Source: Victivallales bacterium
Lineage (GTDB): Bacteria; Verrucomicrobiota; Lentisphaeria; Oligosphaerales; Oligosphaeraceae
Length of the DNA stretch: 8,304 nucleotides
NCBI GenBank assembly: GCA_017963875.1
Contig: JAGCTA010000244.1
Location: forward strand, 1-8,304
Direction: 5' to 3'
Below the pieces are notes generated by a model. It made no database searches and was not told the origin of the DNA. It saw only the letters and a list, made by a program, of their open reading frames with translations. Positions 1-7,143 of this stretch are shown here, in pieces; within the stretch, counting starts at the first letter, position 1, and the number at the start of each line of letters is the position of its first letter. The position numbers were made by a program, and so were the translations under genes.

Positions 1-2
1 AC

Positions 3-1811
3 GGATACCTGAAGCACATGAAATCAGGAGACTTAACACTCTTGGACAACGAGCCATTCGAGACTATGGAATGGTGCTTCTGTGACTACTGCCGAGAAAA
101 ATTCGCCAAGCGCTTCAAAATGGAAAAAGTGCCTACCGCATCGGAAATCCGCCTCAGGCATCGTGAAAAGTGGATTACATTCCGTTGCGAAAACACGCGT
201 GAAGTCACAAGAAACTATGCGGACGGCCTCCGCGAGCGGCTGCCTGGACTCAACGTCCTGCAATACGATTACGTCATTGACTACACGAATCCCCAAGCCC
301 CGATGGCCAAGTTCAGCAATGTCTGTCTGGACCCAACCATGAATGACGCCTTCCTTCAAGGGCATCTTCAAAGTTACTACCATTTCTTTGATTTGTTAGG
401 CTTCAGGATGATGCGCATCAACCACGCGCGTTTCAAGGCACCATATATCCCCATGGGCGCCATCAGCGGCACTGCCGAAGGCTATCTGAACAAATCGGAG
501 GCGCTTTCGCCTTCCCGCAGTCGCCTCATGGTGCTTGCCGCCGCAGTCAACGGCTGCAACAGTTACTGGTTCTACCGAGGTACTGCGGACGCACTCTATC
601 TGCTGAGTTTCCAGACTGCCCTCAATCAAATCGCACAGCTGGAAAAGGAACCGCTGTGGCCGCGACTCGCCGATGACGAGACCCAACCAAAACTCCAGTT
701 CGCATTCAGGCCTTTCGGCAAAATCGCCCTGCCCGACGGTAACGCAATCGACACGCCCGATTGGAAGGACCTGGCGACCGCCGTGCAAGCATCCGACGGT
801 TCTCACTCATTGGCAGCCATCTTCAATTTTCATGAGAAGCCTTTGTTTGCCGAAGTTTCCTCTTCGGCATTCTCTGGCCCTACCGTCATTGAGAACGTCC
901 TGACGGGAGAAATTTTGTTCAATGGCGATGCCAAGCAACTCGAGTCCAGCGTGCTGCTCAGCGTGCCAGCGCGCGAGGCCCTGTTCGTGAAAGTCAGACC
1001 TGCCACACAGACTGACAAAGCAAGCATCTTCTCACGAGAAGCACTTGAGGCCGAGTTCAAAAAGATCTGCGCTGACAGTACCACAGACGCATTTAAGGCC
1101 ATGAACGCAGACGGCTTTTCCATCGTCCCTGAAATCGTCGATGGCAAGCCTGGCATGGCGATTTCCAATGAGAACGGCAGATTCTCTGTCAGTCTCGTCA
1201 ACGGTGGCATCCAGGACTGGGCGGTCAAAGGAAAGACTCTTCCAGGCAACTGGGGCCGCACGCACATCTGGCTTCCACGGTCGTTGAACAGCGCAGCCTA
1301 TCCATGGAAACTCGAATCGCAGGCCATCTCAAAGGACTGCGCCAAAGTATGTCTCCTGCTTGAAATGGATGATGTCGTTGTCAACAAGACGCTGCAACTT
1401 GAGAAAGACGGCAGTGTCAAGGTCCTTCTCGACTTCAAGAACAATGGCCCCAAGACCATCTCAATGACGCCGAAGTTCTCGCAACTGCTCAATTCTCCAG
1501 AGTTCTTCGGCAAGGACGGAACGCCTATTACCCTCACATTCAAGGAAACGGTTGTCGAAGCCACCGCAGGCCGCCATGACGGCTTCAGCGACAGCCTTGT
1601 GCGGGACATTCCTGCCATCAAACACGGCATGTACACAAAGGTAAACGGCACGCGCGTGAACTGCTCGTTCTCCACGCCTGAAAAGGGGATGCTGTTCTAT
1701 TTCTGGAAGTCCGCCTCCACCACTGAGTGCACATGGGAGTACGTTTGGCTCCCTTCAGATATCGAATCTGGAAAATCACAAATATACGAATGCCTCCTTT
1801 CTGCATTCTGA
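3..1811 (+). CDS. Glycoside-hydrolase-like protein, GH-A/GH42-like barrel (5' partial)
   Basis: Seen: the frame is open from the first full codon of the window (position 3) to a TGA at 1809-1811. The ATG at 18 is probably internal, because the paralogue at 1971 has about 300 residues before the equivalent point. Counting from that ATG, residues 8-34 contain L-D-N-E-P (N11, E12) and then C20-x-C22-x2-C25 and F29. This resembles GH42 beta-galactosidases, where an Asn-Glu acid/base pair is followed by zinc-binding cysteines. The second half of an alpha/beta barrel runs to about residue 215, with a second conserved acid candidate at E154. A small beta domain (about 225-330) follows, then a beta-rich C-terminal region (about 345-597) that contains N-G-G and D-W, like the paralogue. 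Inferred: an enzyme acting on a glycan, probably exported like its neighbour; the signal peptide would lie outside the window. Substrate and exact family are unknown, and a non-catalytic relative is possible. Confidence 0.72.
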   Translation, partial: GYLKHMKSGDLTLLDNEPFETMEWCFCDYCREKFAKRFKMEKVPTASEIRLRHREKWITFRCENTREVTRNYADGLRERLPGLNVLQYDYVIDYTNPQAPMAKFSNVCLDPTMNDAFLQGHLQSYYHFFDLLGFRMMRINHARFKAPYIPMGAISGTAEGYLNKSEALSPSRSRLMVLAAAVNGCNSYWFYRGTADALYLLSFQTALNQIAQLEKEPLWPRLADDETQPKLQFAFRPFGKIALPDGNAIDTPDWKDLATAVQASDGSHSLAAIFNFHEKPLFAEVSSSAFSGPTVIENVLTGEILFNGDAKQLESSVLLSVPAREALFVKVRPATQTDKASIFSREALEAEFKKICADSTTDAFKAMNADGFSIVPEIVDGKPGMAISNENGRFSVSLVNGGIQDWAVKGKTLPGNWGRTHIWLPRSLNSAAYPWKLESQAISKDCAKVCLLLEMDDVVVNKTLQLEKDGSVKVLLDFKNNGPKTISMTPKFSQLLNSPEFFGKDGTPITLTFKETVVEATAGRHDGFSDSLVRDIPAIKHGMYTKVNGTRVNCSFSTPEKGMLFYFWKSASTTECTWEYVWLPSDIESGKSQIYECLLSAF

Positions 1812-1970
1812 TTTGCCTGTAATCTTATACACTTGGATGATAAATTCTTAAATTCTCTCAAAATTAAGTCATAATTTCTCAAGAATGATAATTGCCAGAG
1901 AGATTTCAACGATTAAAGTAATTGAAAACTACACTTTTATTTTTGATATGGAAACCCAAAGGAACCAAGC
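1812..1970. other. AT-rich spacer with tandem octamer
   Basis: This 159-base spacer is much richer in A and T than the genes on either side. It contains a perfect tandem duplication of TAAATTCT at 1841-1848 and 1849-1856. A weak 8-bp inverted repeat with one G-U pair (1873-1880 with 1898-1905) encloses a 17-base loop. There is no convincing intrinsic terminator for the upstream gene. The spacer probably carries the promoter region of the downstream gene. Confidence 0.5.
1892..1919 (+). promoter_or_regulatory. Candidate promoter for the secreted hydrolase-like gene
   Basis: TTGCCA at 1892-1897 (five of six matches to the sigma-70 -35 consensus) is followed after 16 bases by TAAAGT at 1914-1919 (four of six matches to the -10 consensus). 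This predicts a leader of about 45 bases before the ATG at 1971. In such AT-rich sequence chance matches are common; TTGAAA at 1922-1927 is an alternative -35 box but has no good partner. Confidence 0.3.
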
Positions 1971-4526
1971 ATGAAACATCTACTTTCACTTCTTCTCCTC
2001 TCGTTGCTCGTCACACTCCATGCGGCCAATCTCGATGAAATCGCCCTCTTCCCAATTGATTTCCAAGGCGGGAAGTACGCTTTCAATGAGAATCACATTT
2101 CCCCTGTCCGCATCTCTTTCCGAGGCAACGGCTACGAACTCGCCAAAGCCGCCAAGACCGAATTGGTTCTGCAGATGCCAGAGTTTCTTGAACTGGTCGC
2201 CGCGCATTCCATCCATCCTTTAAATGCTGAAATGCTCCCCATTACGACAGAAGCAAACATCACGCGCATGACTTTGCCAGAAAAGTATCAGAAGTTGAAT
2301 ATCAGGCCGAGTTTCCCATGGGCATGTGGTCTCAACCTCTATTTCCGAGCCAAGCAGGGAACCGCAGGTCAACGCGGAATCATCGTGTTCTCCATCGAGA
2401 CGGACGGCAAGGCGGAGGAACTGACCAAGACCATCCATGTCACCGCAGCCGAGCAGTTGCCCGTCGTATATCGCAAACTGAAGAAGTTCGCCTTTGGCAA
2501 CTGGTATCTCCATGCAATGACATCCCCTGACCGTTCGCTCTTCGACCTGAACGTCCAGTTCTGGAAAAACTTCTACGACCACCCGATTTGCAGCCTGGGT
2601 GGAGCGGACTTCGCCATCAAGGACAAGACGCGCGTCACACAGTTGCTGAAGGATTTCACAACTCTTTATGTCATTTATTCCAGTCTCGACACCATCGTAC
2701 CAACCGATGTGCCGCAGTATGGCTTCTATGACGGCGGCAAAATCACGCGCCCGAACGTCCCACGTCTCATTGACGCCAACGGCAATGTCAGGAACAATCT
2801 CTCCATCTGCCCGCAATATCTTATCAACGACCCAGAGAACGTCTATTGGGACAAGAACATCGTCGAAGGCGTCCAGAAGATTCTTGACAAGGCACCTGGC
2901 TTGAAGGGCATCTGCCTCGACTATGAAAGCCATCCTGAAGACGGCACATGCGATGACTGCCGCGCCGAATTCGCACGTCAGGAGAACCTCCCGCAGGTTC
3001 CGTCGCGCGAAGACATCAAGAGCGGCAAGCCGTTGCATATCAAATGGCGCAAGTTCCGCGAACGCCAGCGGACCCAAATCATCAAAAGATACTACGAGAC
3101 GCTCAAGAAGAACTTCCCTGACTTGAAGCAGTGGATGTGCACCGTCAGCCTGGTGCCCAATCAGGACCCGATTATGGCCTGGAGCGGCATCGACCCGCGC
3201 AGTTACTCGCCCTACACGGACTATTTCAACAACATGCTCTACTGCGCTGGAAAGCCGTATGCAGATATGCTCGAACGCTCCCTCAAGGAACTCGACAAGC
3301 CCCTCTACCCGCTCATCGACCCCGCCGAAACGGAAATCCGTTGGTTCCTCAGATACACCCCCGACACCGTCCGCCAGAACATCCTCATCACGGCGGCAAA
3401 GGGCTGCAAGGGCATGTCCCTCTACCCCGCGGATTTTTATGACGCATCCTATCTGACAATGCTCTGCGACGCAGTCAATGCCGTCGCGGAAGCGGAAGAC
3501 GCATTCGAGCGCCCCGAAATCACGGGTAAACTCCGTATGGAAGTCGCCAATGTCATCACACTCGACATCTCAGACGGAGATAAAACACAATCCATATCCT
3601 ATCCCGACATGGCGAACGACCTGCGCACGTTCCTCCATCATGATGGAAAGAACTTCTATGCGACGCTCTTCAATTATTCCCCCACATCGGATGCCTTTTG
3701 CCGCCTGTCCCTCCCTGACTACCAGGGGGACGGCACGGTCGTTGACCTCGTATCACGAGTAAAATACACAGGAATCACCGACGACGACATCCGCAAGGGC
3801 TTCCTGGTCAAACTGCCGACGAACGGTTCACTGCTGCTGAAATTCGGTCCATACGAGCATCTTCGCGGCGAATTGCCGCAGGCGAATCTCCAGAAAGCGC
3901 TTGCGGCATTCAAGCAGTCTCTGACGGAAAAGAGCACGTTCATGAAGACTCAGACCAAAGGCAATTCGTCCATCCAGTGGGTTATCGGCAAATCTGGCAA
4001 ACTGGCCATACAACTGAAGGACTGCAATTCATACATCCAGTTCGATCCCGAAAACGGCGGTCTCATCAGCGACTGGAGGATTCCAGGCATCGGTCAATGC
4101 GTTTCCATAAAGCCAAACGAAGAATACGGCTTGGGCGAACTGTTTTTCCATGACCCGAACCCATCCATTCCCCACAGCATCCCATTCAAACTCGAAAGTC
4201 TGCATTTCAACGACGCTCGCCCGACGGCGACCATGTCATACACTGTCCTGCCCGACCTAGATGCTGGCGGCAGCGGAAATCCTCTCGAAAACCTGAAGAT
4301 CGTCCGCGAGAACACCATAGGCGATTCACTCGGAAGTAATACGGTCAAGCACACGTTCATCAACCAGTCGCAAAAGCCGATGACGTTTGGCATCCGCATG
4401 AGAAGCATCCCGATCAACCGCTGGAAGCCTGAAAGCGGCCCACAGGCGCTCCTCGCCGACGGCACGGAAATCCCGCGCGGGACAAGAACATACATCAAGC
4501 CAAACGCTCATATCGAATGGCCTTAA
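1971..4526 (+). CDS. Secreted glycoside-hydrolase-like protein, ends at an early in-frame TAA
   Basis: Seen: the ATG at 1971 follows AAAGGAA at 1958-1964, a well-spaced ribosome site. Residues 1-19 form a Sec signal peptide: K2, a leucine-rich core at 4-16, and probable cleavage near A18/A19. There is no lipobox cysteine. A beta-type N-terminal region runs to about 165 and a barrel-like domain covers about 170-510. The latter has D317-Y-E319 and C327-x2-C330 where the upstream paralogue has D-N-E and C-x-C-x2-C. The two proteins also share A-E (E453 here) and the helix-rich stretch after it. A small beta domain ends near 650, and a supersandwich-like C-terminal domain begins near 690 with N-G-G and D-W. 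Translation stops after residue 851, but matching coding sequence continues in frame to 4748. Inferred: an exported carbohydrate-active protein. Loss of the Asn and of one Cys means its catalytic status is uncertain, and truncation of the last domain may make it unstable. Confidence 0.75.
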   Translation: MKHLLSLLLLSLLVTLHAANLDEIALFPIDFQGGKYAFNENHISPVRISFRGNGYELAKAAKTELVLQMPEFLELVAAHSIHPLNAEMLPITTEANITRMTLPEKYQKLNIRPSFPWACGLNLYFRAKQGTAGQRGIIVFSIETDGKAEELTKTIHVTAAEQLPVVYRKLKKFAFGNWYLHAMTSPDRSLFDLNVQFWKNFYDHPICSLGGADFAIKDKTRVTQLLKDFTTLYVIYSSLDTIVPTDVPQYGFYDGGKITRPNVPRLIDANGNVRNNLSICPQYLINDPENVYWDKNIVEGVQKILDKAPGLKGICLDYESHPEDGTCDDCRAEFARQENLPQVPSREDIKSGKPLHIKWRKFRERQRTQIIKRYYETLKKNFPDLKQWMCTVSLVPNQDPIMAWSGIDPRSYSPYTDYFNNMLYCAGKPYADMLERSLKELDKPLYPLIDPAETEIRWFLRYTPDTVRQNILITAAKGCKGMSLYPADFYDASYLTMLCDAVNAVAEAEDAFERPEITGKLRMEVANVITLDISDGDKTQSISYPDMANDLRTFLHHDGKNFYATLFNYSPTSDAFCRLSLPDYQGDGTVVDLVSRVKYTGITDDDIRKGFLVKLPTNGSLLLKFGPYEHLRGELPQANLQKALAAFKQSLTEKSTFMKTQTKGNSSIQWVIGKSGKLAIQLKDCNSYIQFDPENGGLISDWRIPGIGQCVSIKPNEEYGLGELFFHDPNPSIPHSIPFKLESLHFNDARPTATMSYTVLPDLDAGGSGNPLENLKIVRENTIGDSLGSNTVKHTFINQSQKPMTFGIRMRSIPINRWKPESGPQALLADGTEIPRGTRTYIKPNAHIEWP

Positions 4527-4748
4527 CTCGGCACACCTAAAACCATCGACGACATTGCCGTCACCATCCGTCACGGCAAAATACCGCTTTACTACAAAAT
4601 CAAAGGAGATTTCACAGGTCTGTACTGCTGGTCGAACCATCTGATGCAAACCGTTGAGCCACTGACGGATACTATCACGCTCGAACCTGGCCAGTCAAAG
4701 ACCTTCTCGCTCCAATTTGAAGTCATCGATGAGAGAAGGAAACCCTGA
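4527..4748 (+). pseudogene. In-frame C-terminal continuation beyond the early stop
   Basis: Seen: after the TAA at 4524-4526 the same frame stays open for 73 codons and ends at TGA 4746-4748. The translation reads like a protein end: beta-strand-like segments, then G-L-Y-C-W, a T-V-E-P-L stretch, and L-E-P-G-Q-S-K before the end. The uninterrupted upstream paralogue ends with L-F-Y-F-W, a T-W-E-Y-V stretch and E-S-G-K-S in the same order. No ribosome site or plausible start lies just inside this stretch, so it is not a separate small gene. Inferred: it is the last beta strands of the C-terminal sandwich of the 1971 gene, cut off by one nonsense codon. The full gene would have 925 sense or recoded positions. 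A sequencing or assembly error, or genuine stop readthrough, would explain it equally well. Confidence 0.8.
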
Positions 4749-4769
4749 TTCTCCTCTGATTGCACCTTC

Positions 4770-4785
4770 AAAACGACGTTTTTTT
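4770..4785 (+). terminator. Weak terminator-like element after the hydrolase-like gene
   Basis: AAAAC at 4770-4774 can pair with GTTTT at 4778-4782 around a three-base loop, and a run of seven T covers 4779-4785. The stem is short, has only one G-C pair and shares its T tract with the stem, so it would be a poor intrinsic terminator. Its position, 21 bases after the TGA and just ahead of the argG promoter, is the main argument for it. Confidence 0.22.
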
Positions 4786-4803
4786 CTTGCTCTCATTTCA
4801 ACT

Positions 4804-4831
4804 TTGACAGTCAGGAACTATATTATATTCA
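4804..4831 (+). promoter_or_regulatory. argG promoter
   Basis: A perfect TTGACA -35 box lies at 4804-4809. Possible -10 hexamers are TATTCA at 4826-4831 (16-base spacer) and TATATT at 4824-4829 (better sequence but only a 14-base spacer). Initiation would fall near 4835-4840, leaving a leader of about 50 bases before the ATG at 4890. Confidence 0.55.
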
Positions 4832-4858
4832 ATTATTGATCAACCATTACTCAACCAT
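4829..4858 (+). promoter_or_regulatory. Symmetric and repeated motifs at the argG start site (possible operator)
   Basis: Overlapping the -10 region are the inverted repeat TCAAT-t-ATTGA (4829-4839) and the palindrome TTGATCAA (4836-4843). They are followed by two copies of TCAACCAT at 4840-4847 and 4851-4858, offset by 11 bases, about one helical turn. Their position around the expected transcription start fits a regulator site. They do not match the TGAAT/ATTCA half-site order of an ArgR ARG box, so the regulator, if any, is unknown. Confidence 0.25.
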
Positions 4859-4889
4859 ACCAAACAACAACAAAGGGACAAGAAAAACA

Positions 4890-6092
4890 ATGAAAGTCGT
4901 GCTTGCATATTCAGGCGGTCTGGACACGTCATGCATTCTCAAGTGGCTCCAGGAACAATACAACGCGGAAGTCGTCACCTATTGCGCCAACGTCGGTCAA
5001 GGCGAAGAACTTGACGGCCTGCATGAAAAGGCTTACGCCACAGGCGCGGTCAAATCCTATATCGAAGACCTGACCGAAGAATTTGCCAGCGACTATATCT
5101 TCCCGATGTTCCAGGCAAATGCCATCTACGAGAACATGTATCTGCTGGGGACCTCAATCGCCCGCCCGCTCATCGCCAAGCATCTCGTCGAAGTCGCCAA
5201 GGCGGAAAACGCTGAATACATCTGCCACGGCGCGACTGGCAAAGGCAATGACCAGATTCGCTTTGAACTTTCGGCCTACGCGCTGAACCCAGACATCAAG
5301 GTCATCGCGCCATGGCGCAGCAAGGACTGGACTTTCAAGTCCCGCACCGACCTGATCAAATACGCAAACGACCACAAGATTCCGATTACAGTGTCTGCGG
5401 CAAAGCCATATTCCATGGACCGCAACCTGCTGCACATCAGTTTCGAGGGCGGTGTCCTTGAAGACCCGTGGCAGGAAGCCCCCGACACCTGCCATGTCCT
5501 GACGGTTCCCGTTGAAAAAGCCCCCGACACGCCAGAATACGTGACCATCGAATTCGTCAAAGGCATTCCAGTCGCCGTCAATGGCCAGAAACTCAGCCCT
5601 GCGAACATCATGCACGAACTGAACCGCCTGGGCGGCAAGCACGCCGTCGGTCGAATCGACATCGTCGAAACGCGTTTCACAGGCATGAAGGACCGCGGCG
5701 TCTATGAGACTCCTGGCGGCACCATCCTGTTCCACGCCCACCGTGCATTGGAATCCATCTGCATGGACCGTGAAACCATGAGCGAGCGCGACCAACTCAT
5801 TCCTCGCTATTCCAACATGGTTTACAATGGCTTCTGGTTCGCCCCCGAACGCGAGTTCCTGCAAGCCGCGATCACCAAGAGCCAAGAGAATGTCACGGGC
5901 GAAGTCCGCGTCAAACTGTACAAGGGCAACTGCTTCATCAGCGGCCGCCGTTCACCCTACACCCTGTATGATCCAGAAGTCGTCACATTCGAAGAAGACA
6001 ATGTCTATGACCAGGCAGACGCCACGGGCTTCATCAAACTGAATGCACTGCGTCTCCGCATCGCGGCAAAGGCAAACAAGCCCCAGTTGTAA
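4890..6092 (+). CDS. argG: Argininosuccinate synthase
   Basis: The enzyme joins citrulline and aspartate using ATP to give argininosuccinate, AMP and pyrophosphate, the penultimate step of arginine synthesis in the cytoplasm. Seen: 400 residues, the usual length. The N-terminal ATP-pyrophosphatase P-loop is A6-Y-S-G-G-L-D-T-S14. The family motif H113[13 protein letters not shown]126 binds citrulline/aspartate. S175-M-D-R-N-L and I183-S-F-E-G-G follow, and the C-terminal half carries the oligomerisation and substrate region with G-R-I-D and E-T-P-G-G-T. The ATG at 4890 is chosen because the protein then begins directly at the first strand ([10 protein letters not shown]), with AAAGGG at 4872-4877 upstream; a TTG 18 codons earlier lies in the promoter region. 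No argH or other arginine gene is visible in the window, so argG stands alone here. Confidence 0.97.
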   Translation: MKVVLAYSGGLDTSCILKWLQEQYNAEVVTYCANVGQGEELDGLHEKAYATGAVKSYIEDLTEEFASDYIFPMFQANAIYENMYLLGTSIARPLIAKHLVEVAKAENAEYICHGATGKGNDQIRFELSAYALNPDIKVIAPWRSKDWTFKSRTDLIKYANDHKIPITVSAAKPYSMDRNLLHISFEGGVLEDPWQEAPDTCHVLTVPVEKAPDTPEYVTIEFVKGIPVAVNGQKLSPANIMHELNRLGGKHAVGRIDIVETRFTGMKDRGVYETPGGTILFHAHRALESICMDRETMSERDQLIPRYSNMVYNGFWFAPEREFLQAAITKSQENVTGEVRVKLYKGNCFISGRRSPYTLYDPEVVTFEEDNVYDQADATGFIKLNALRLRIAAKANKPQL

Positions 6093-6130
6093 TTCGCGAC
6101 ATCGGATGATTCCATTGTCTCCATAATCCC

Positions 6131-6175
6131 TTCCCGTCTGCACAGTTTCTTGCGCAGACGGGAATTTTATTATTT
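6131..6175 (+). terminator. Intrinsic terminator after argG
   Basis: TTCCCGTCTGC at 6131-6141 pairs perfectly over 11 bp with 6154-6164 across a 12-base loop, and is followed by a T-rich tail TTTTATTATTT at 6165-6175. It begins 38 bases after the argG stop and ends only a few bases before the ribosome site of the next gene. Confidence 0.85.
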
Positions 6176-6177
6176 CC

Positions 6178-6184
6178 AGAAGGA
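6178..6184 (+). promoter_or_regulatory. Ribosome binding site that fixes the GTG start
   Basis: AGAAGGA lies seven bases before GTG 6192. It decides the start: the upstream in-frame TTG at 6150 lies inside the argG terminator loop and has no such site. Confidence 0.75.
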
Positions 6185-6191
6185 TACGACA

Positions 6192-7043
6192 GTGAAAGTT
6201 GGAATTCGCTCCAAAGGGTATTTGACACGCTATGGCTTCAAGGAAGGCCTGAGGCGGATGAAACTCCAGGGATATGAGACCATCGACTATCAGGAGTTCG
6301 TCGATACGAACAATCCGCTTTTCAGCATGAATGACGCAGACTTCGCGGCTGAAATGAAGGCGCAACGTGCAGAAATTGAATCTGTGGGAATTGAAATCAT
6401 CCAGACGCACGGTCCATGGCGCTGGCCGCCGATGGACGCCACGAAGGAAGACCGTGAAGAACGTTTTGAGAAAATGTCTCGGGCGATTCTCGGGACCGCG
6501 CTGCTTGGCAGCCATAATTTCGTCATCCACCCGATTCTCCCCTGGGGTGCCTCGCAAGACCCAGAACCGCAGAAACTCCATGACATGAATCTGGAGTTCA
6601 TGGGACGGCTCTGCGATGTCGCCAGACAGCATGATGTCATCGTCTGCTTTGAGAACATGCCCTTCCGAAACATCGGTCTAGCCACGCCGCAGGCGTGCCT
6701 TGCATTCGCAGAGGAAATGAACTCGCCGTTCTTCAAAATCTGCCTGGACACGGGCCATTGCTCCGTCCTTGGCCTAAGCCCCGCAGACTGCGTCCGCCAA
6801 CTCGGAACCAAATGGCTCCAAGTACTCCATGTACATGACAACAATGGAGCAAATGACCTCCACTGGGTGCCATACCTTGGAACAATTGATTGGCAGGATT
6901 TCACCAACGCCCTACAGGAAATCGGCTTCAACGGCTCTGTCTCACTGGAAACATACATCCCCAAGGGTTTTCCTGAAGAACTGTGGACCGTCCAGGAAGA
7001 ATCGCTTTTCAAATCCGTTCTGAAGATTGCGGGACGGTTGTAA
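6192..7043 (+). CDS. Sugar phosphate isomerase/epimerase-like TIM-barrel protein
   Basis: Seen: 283 residues from a GTG start backed by AGAAGGA at 6178-6184, the usual length for the xylose-isomerase-like (AP endonuclease 2 type) barrel. Family metal and substrate ligands are in order: H73 (T-H-G-P-W), H113 (V-I-H-P), E154 (C-F-E-N-M-P), D186 and H189 (L-D-T-G-H), H213/H215 (H-V-H-D-N) and E253 (L-E-T-Y). All are present, so an active divalent-metal enzyme is likely. Known for the family: isomerisation or epimerisation of sugars, sugar phosphates or inositols, but members vary widely and the substrate cannot be told from sequence. There is no signal peptide, so it is cytoplasmic. Neighbours: argG ends 99 bases upstream with a strong terminator between, and no promoter fits in the few bases after it. 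It may depend on readthrough, and it could handle sugars released by the hydrolase-like proteins upstream (inference only). Confidence 0.82.
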   Translation: MKVGIRSKGYLTRYGFKEGLRRMKLQGYETIDYQEFVDTNNPLFSMNDADFAAEMKAQRAEIESVGIEIIQTHGPWRWPPMDATKEDREERFEKMSRAILGTALLGSHNFVIHPILPWGASQDPEPQKLHDMNLEFMGRLCDVARQHDVIVCFENMPFRNIGLATPQACLAFAEEMNSPFFKICLDTGHCSVLGLSPADCVRQLGTKWLQVLHVHDNNGANDLHWVPYLGTIDWQDFTNALQEIGFNGSVSLETYIPKGFPEELWTVQEESLFKSVLKIAGRL

Positions 7044-7060
7044 AAAAACATGACTTTTTT
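7042..7060 (+). terminator. Weak A/T hairpin after the isomerase-like gene
   Basis: An A run (7042-7048), CATGAC, and six T (7055-7060) can form a six-pair A-T stem overlapping the stop codon. With no G-C pairs it would be unstable, so it is a doubtful terminator. It is listed because nothing better ends this transcript before the next promoter. Confidence 0.2.
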
Positions 7061-7078
7061 AAATTGAATAACGCCCCG

Positions 7079-7112
7079 TTGAGTTGTATTTTTCGCCCTC
7101 TTATGCTATATT
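7079..7112 (+). promoter_or_regulatory. Promoter of the phosphoribosyltransferase gene
   Basis: Two overlapping sigma-70-like readings exist, each with a 17-base spacer: TTGAGT (7079-7084) with TATGCT (7102-7107), and TTGTAT (7084-7089) with TATATT (7107-7112). Both place initiation about 20-35 bases before the ATG at 7144, which argues against the TTG at 7084 as a start codon. Confidence 0.45.
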
Positions 7113-7143
7113 TAGTTATCATCCACAAATAAAGGCACTATAT

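Noticed and set aside
1873..1905. Inverted repeat in the 1812-1970 spacer as a terminator
   Set aside because: Long loop, A/T-rich stem with a G-U pair, and no T tract after it.
2220..3077. 285-codon open frame on the minus strand
   Set aside because: Lies wholly within the signal-peptide-bearing + strand gene, has no recognisable motifs, and is the kind of shadow GC-rich codon use produces.
4517..4540. Frameshift rather than nonsense codon at the end of the 1971 gene
   Set aside because: The sequence after the TAA continues in the same frame, so no frame change is needed.
4836..4889. TTG at 4836 as start of argG
   Set aside because: It would add 18 residues before the conserved first strand and falls at the expected transcription start.
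5154..5885. 243-codon minus-strand open frame
   Set aside because: Antisense to argG, whose + strand translation is unmistakable.
6150..6191. TTG at 6150 as a longer start of the isomerase-like gene
   Set aside because: The extension is encoded by the argG terminator hairpin and has no ribosome site; GTG 6192 has a well-spaced AGAAGGA.
6290..7051. 253-codon minus-strand open frame
   Set aside because: Antisense shadow of the TIM-barrel gene, which has all its family motifs.
7084..7143. TTG at 7084 as start of the phosphoribosyltransferase
   Set aside because: The region carries promoter-like boxes, and the ATG at 7144 has AAAGG at the right distance.
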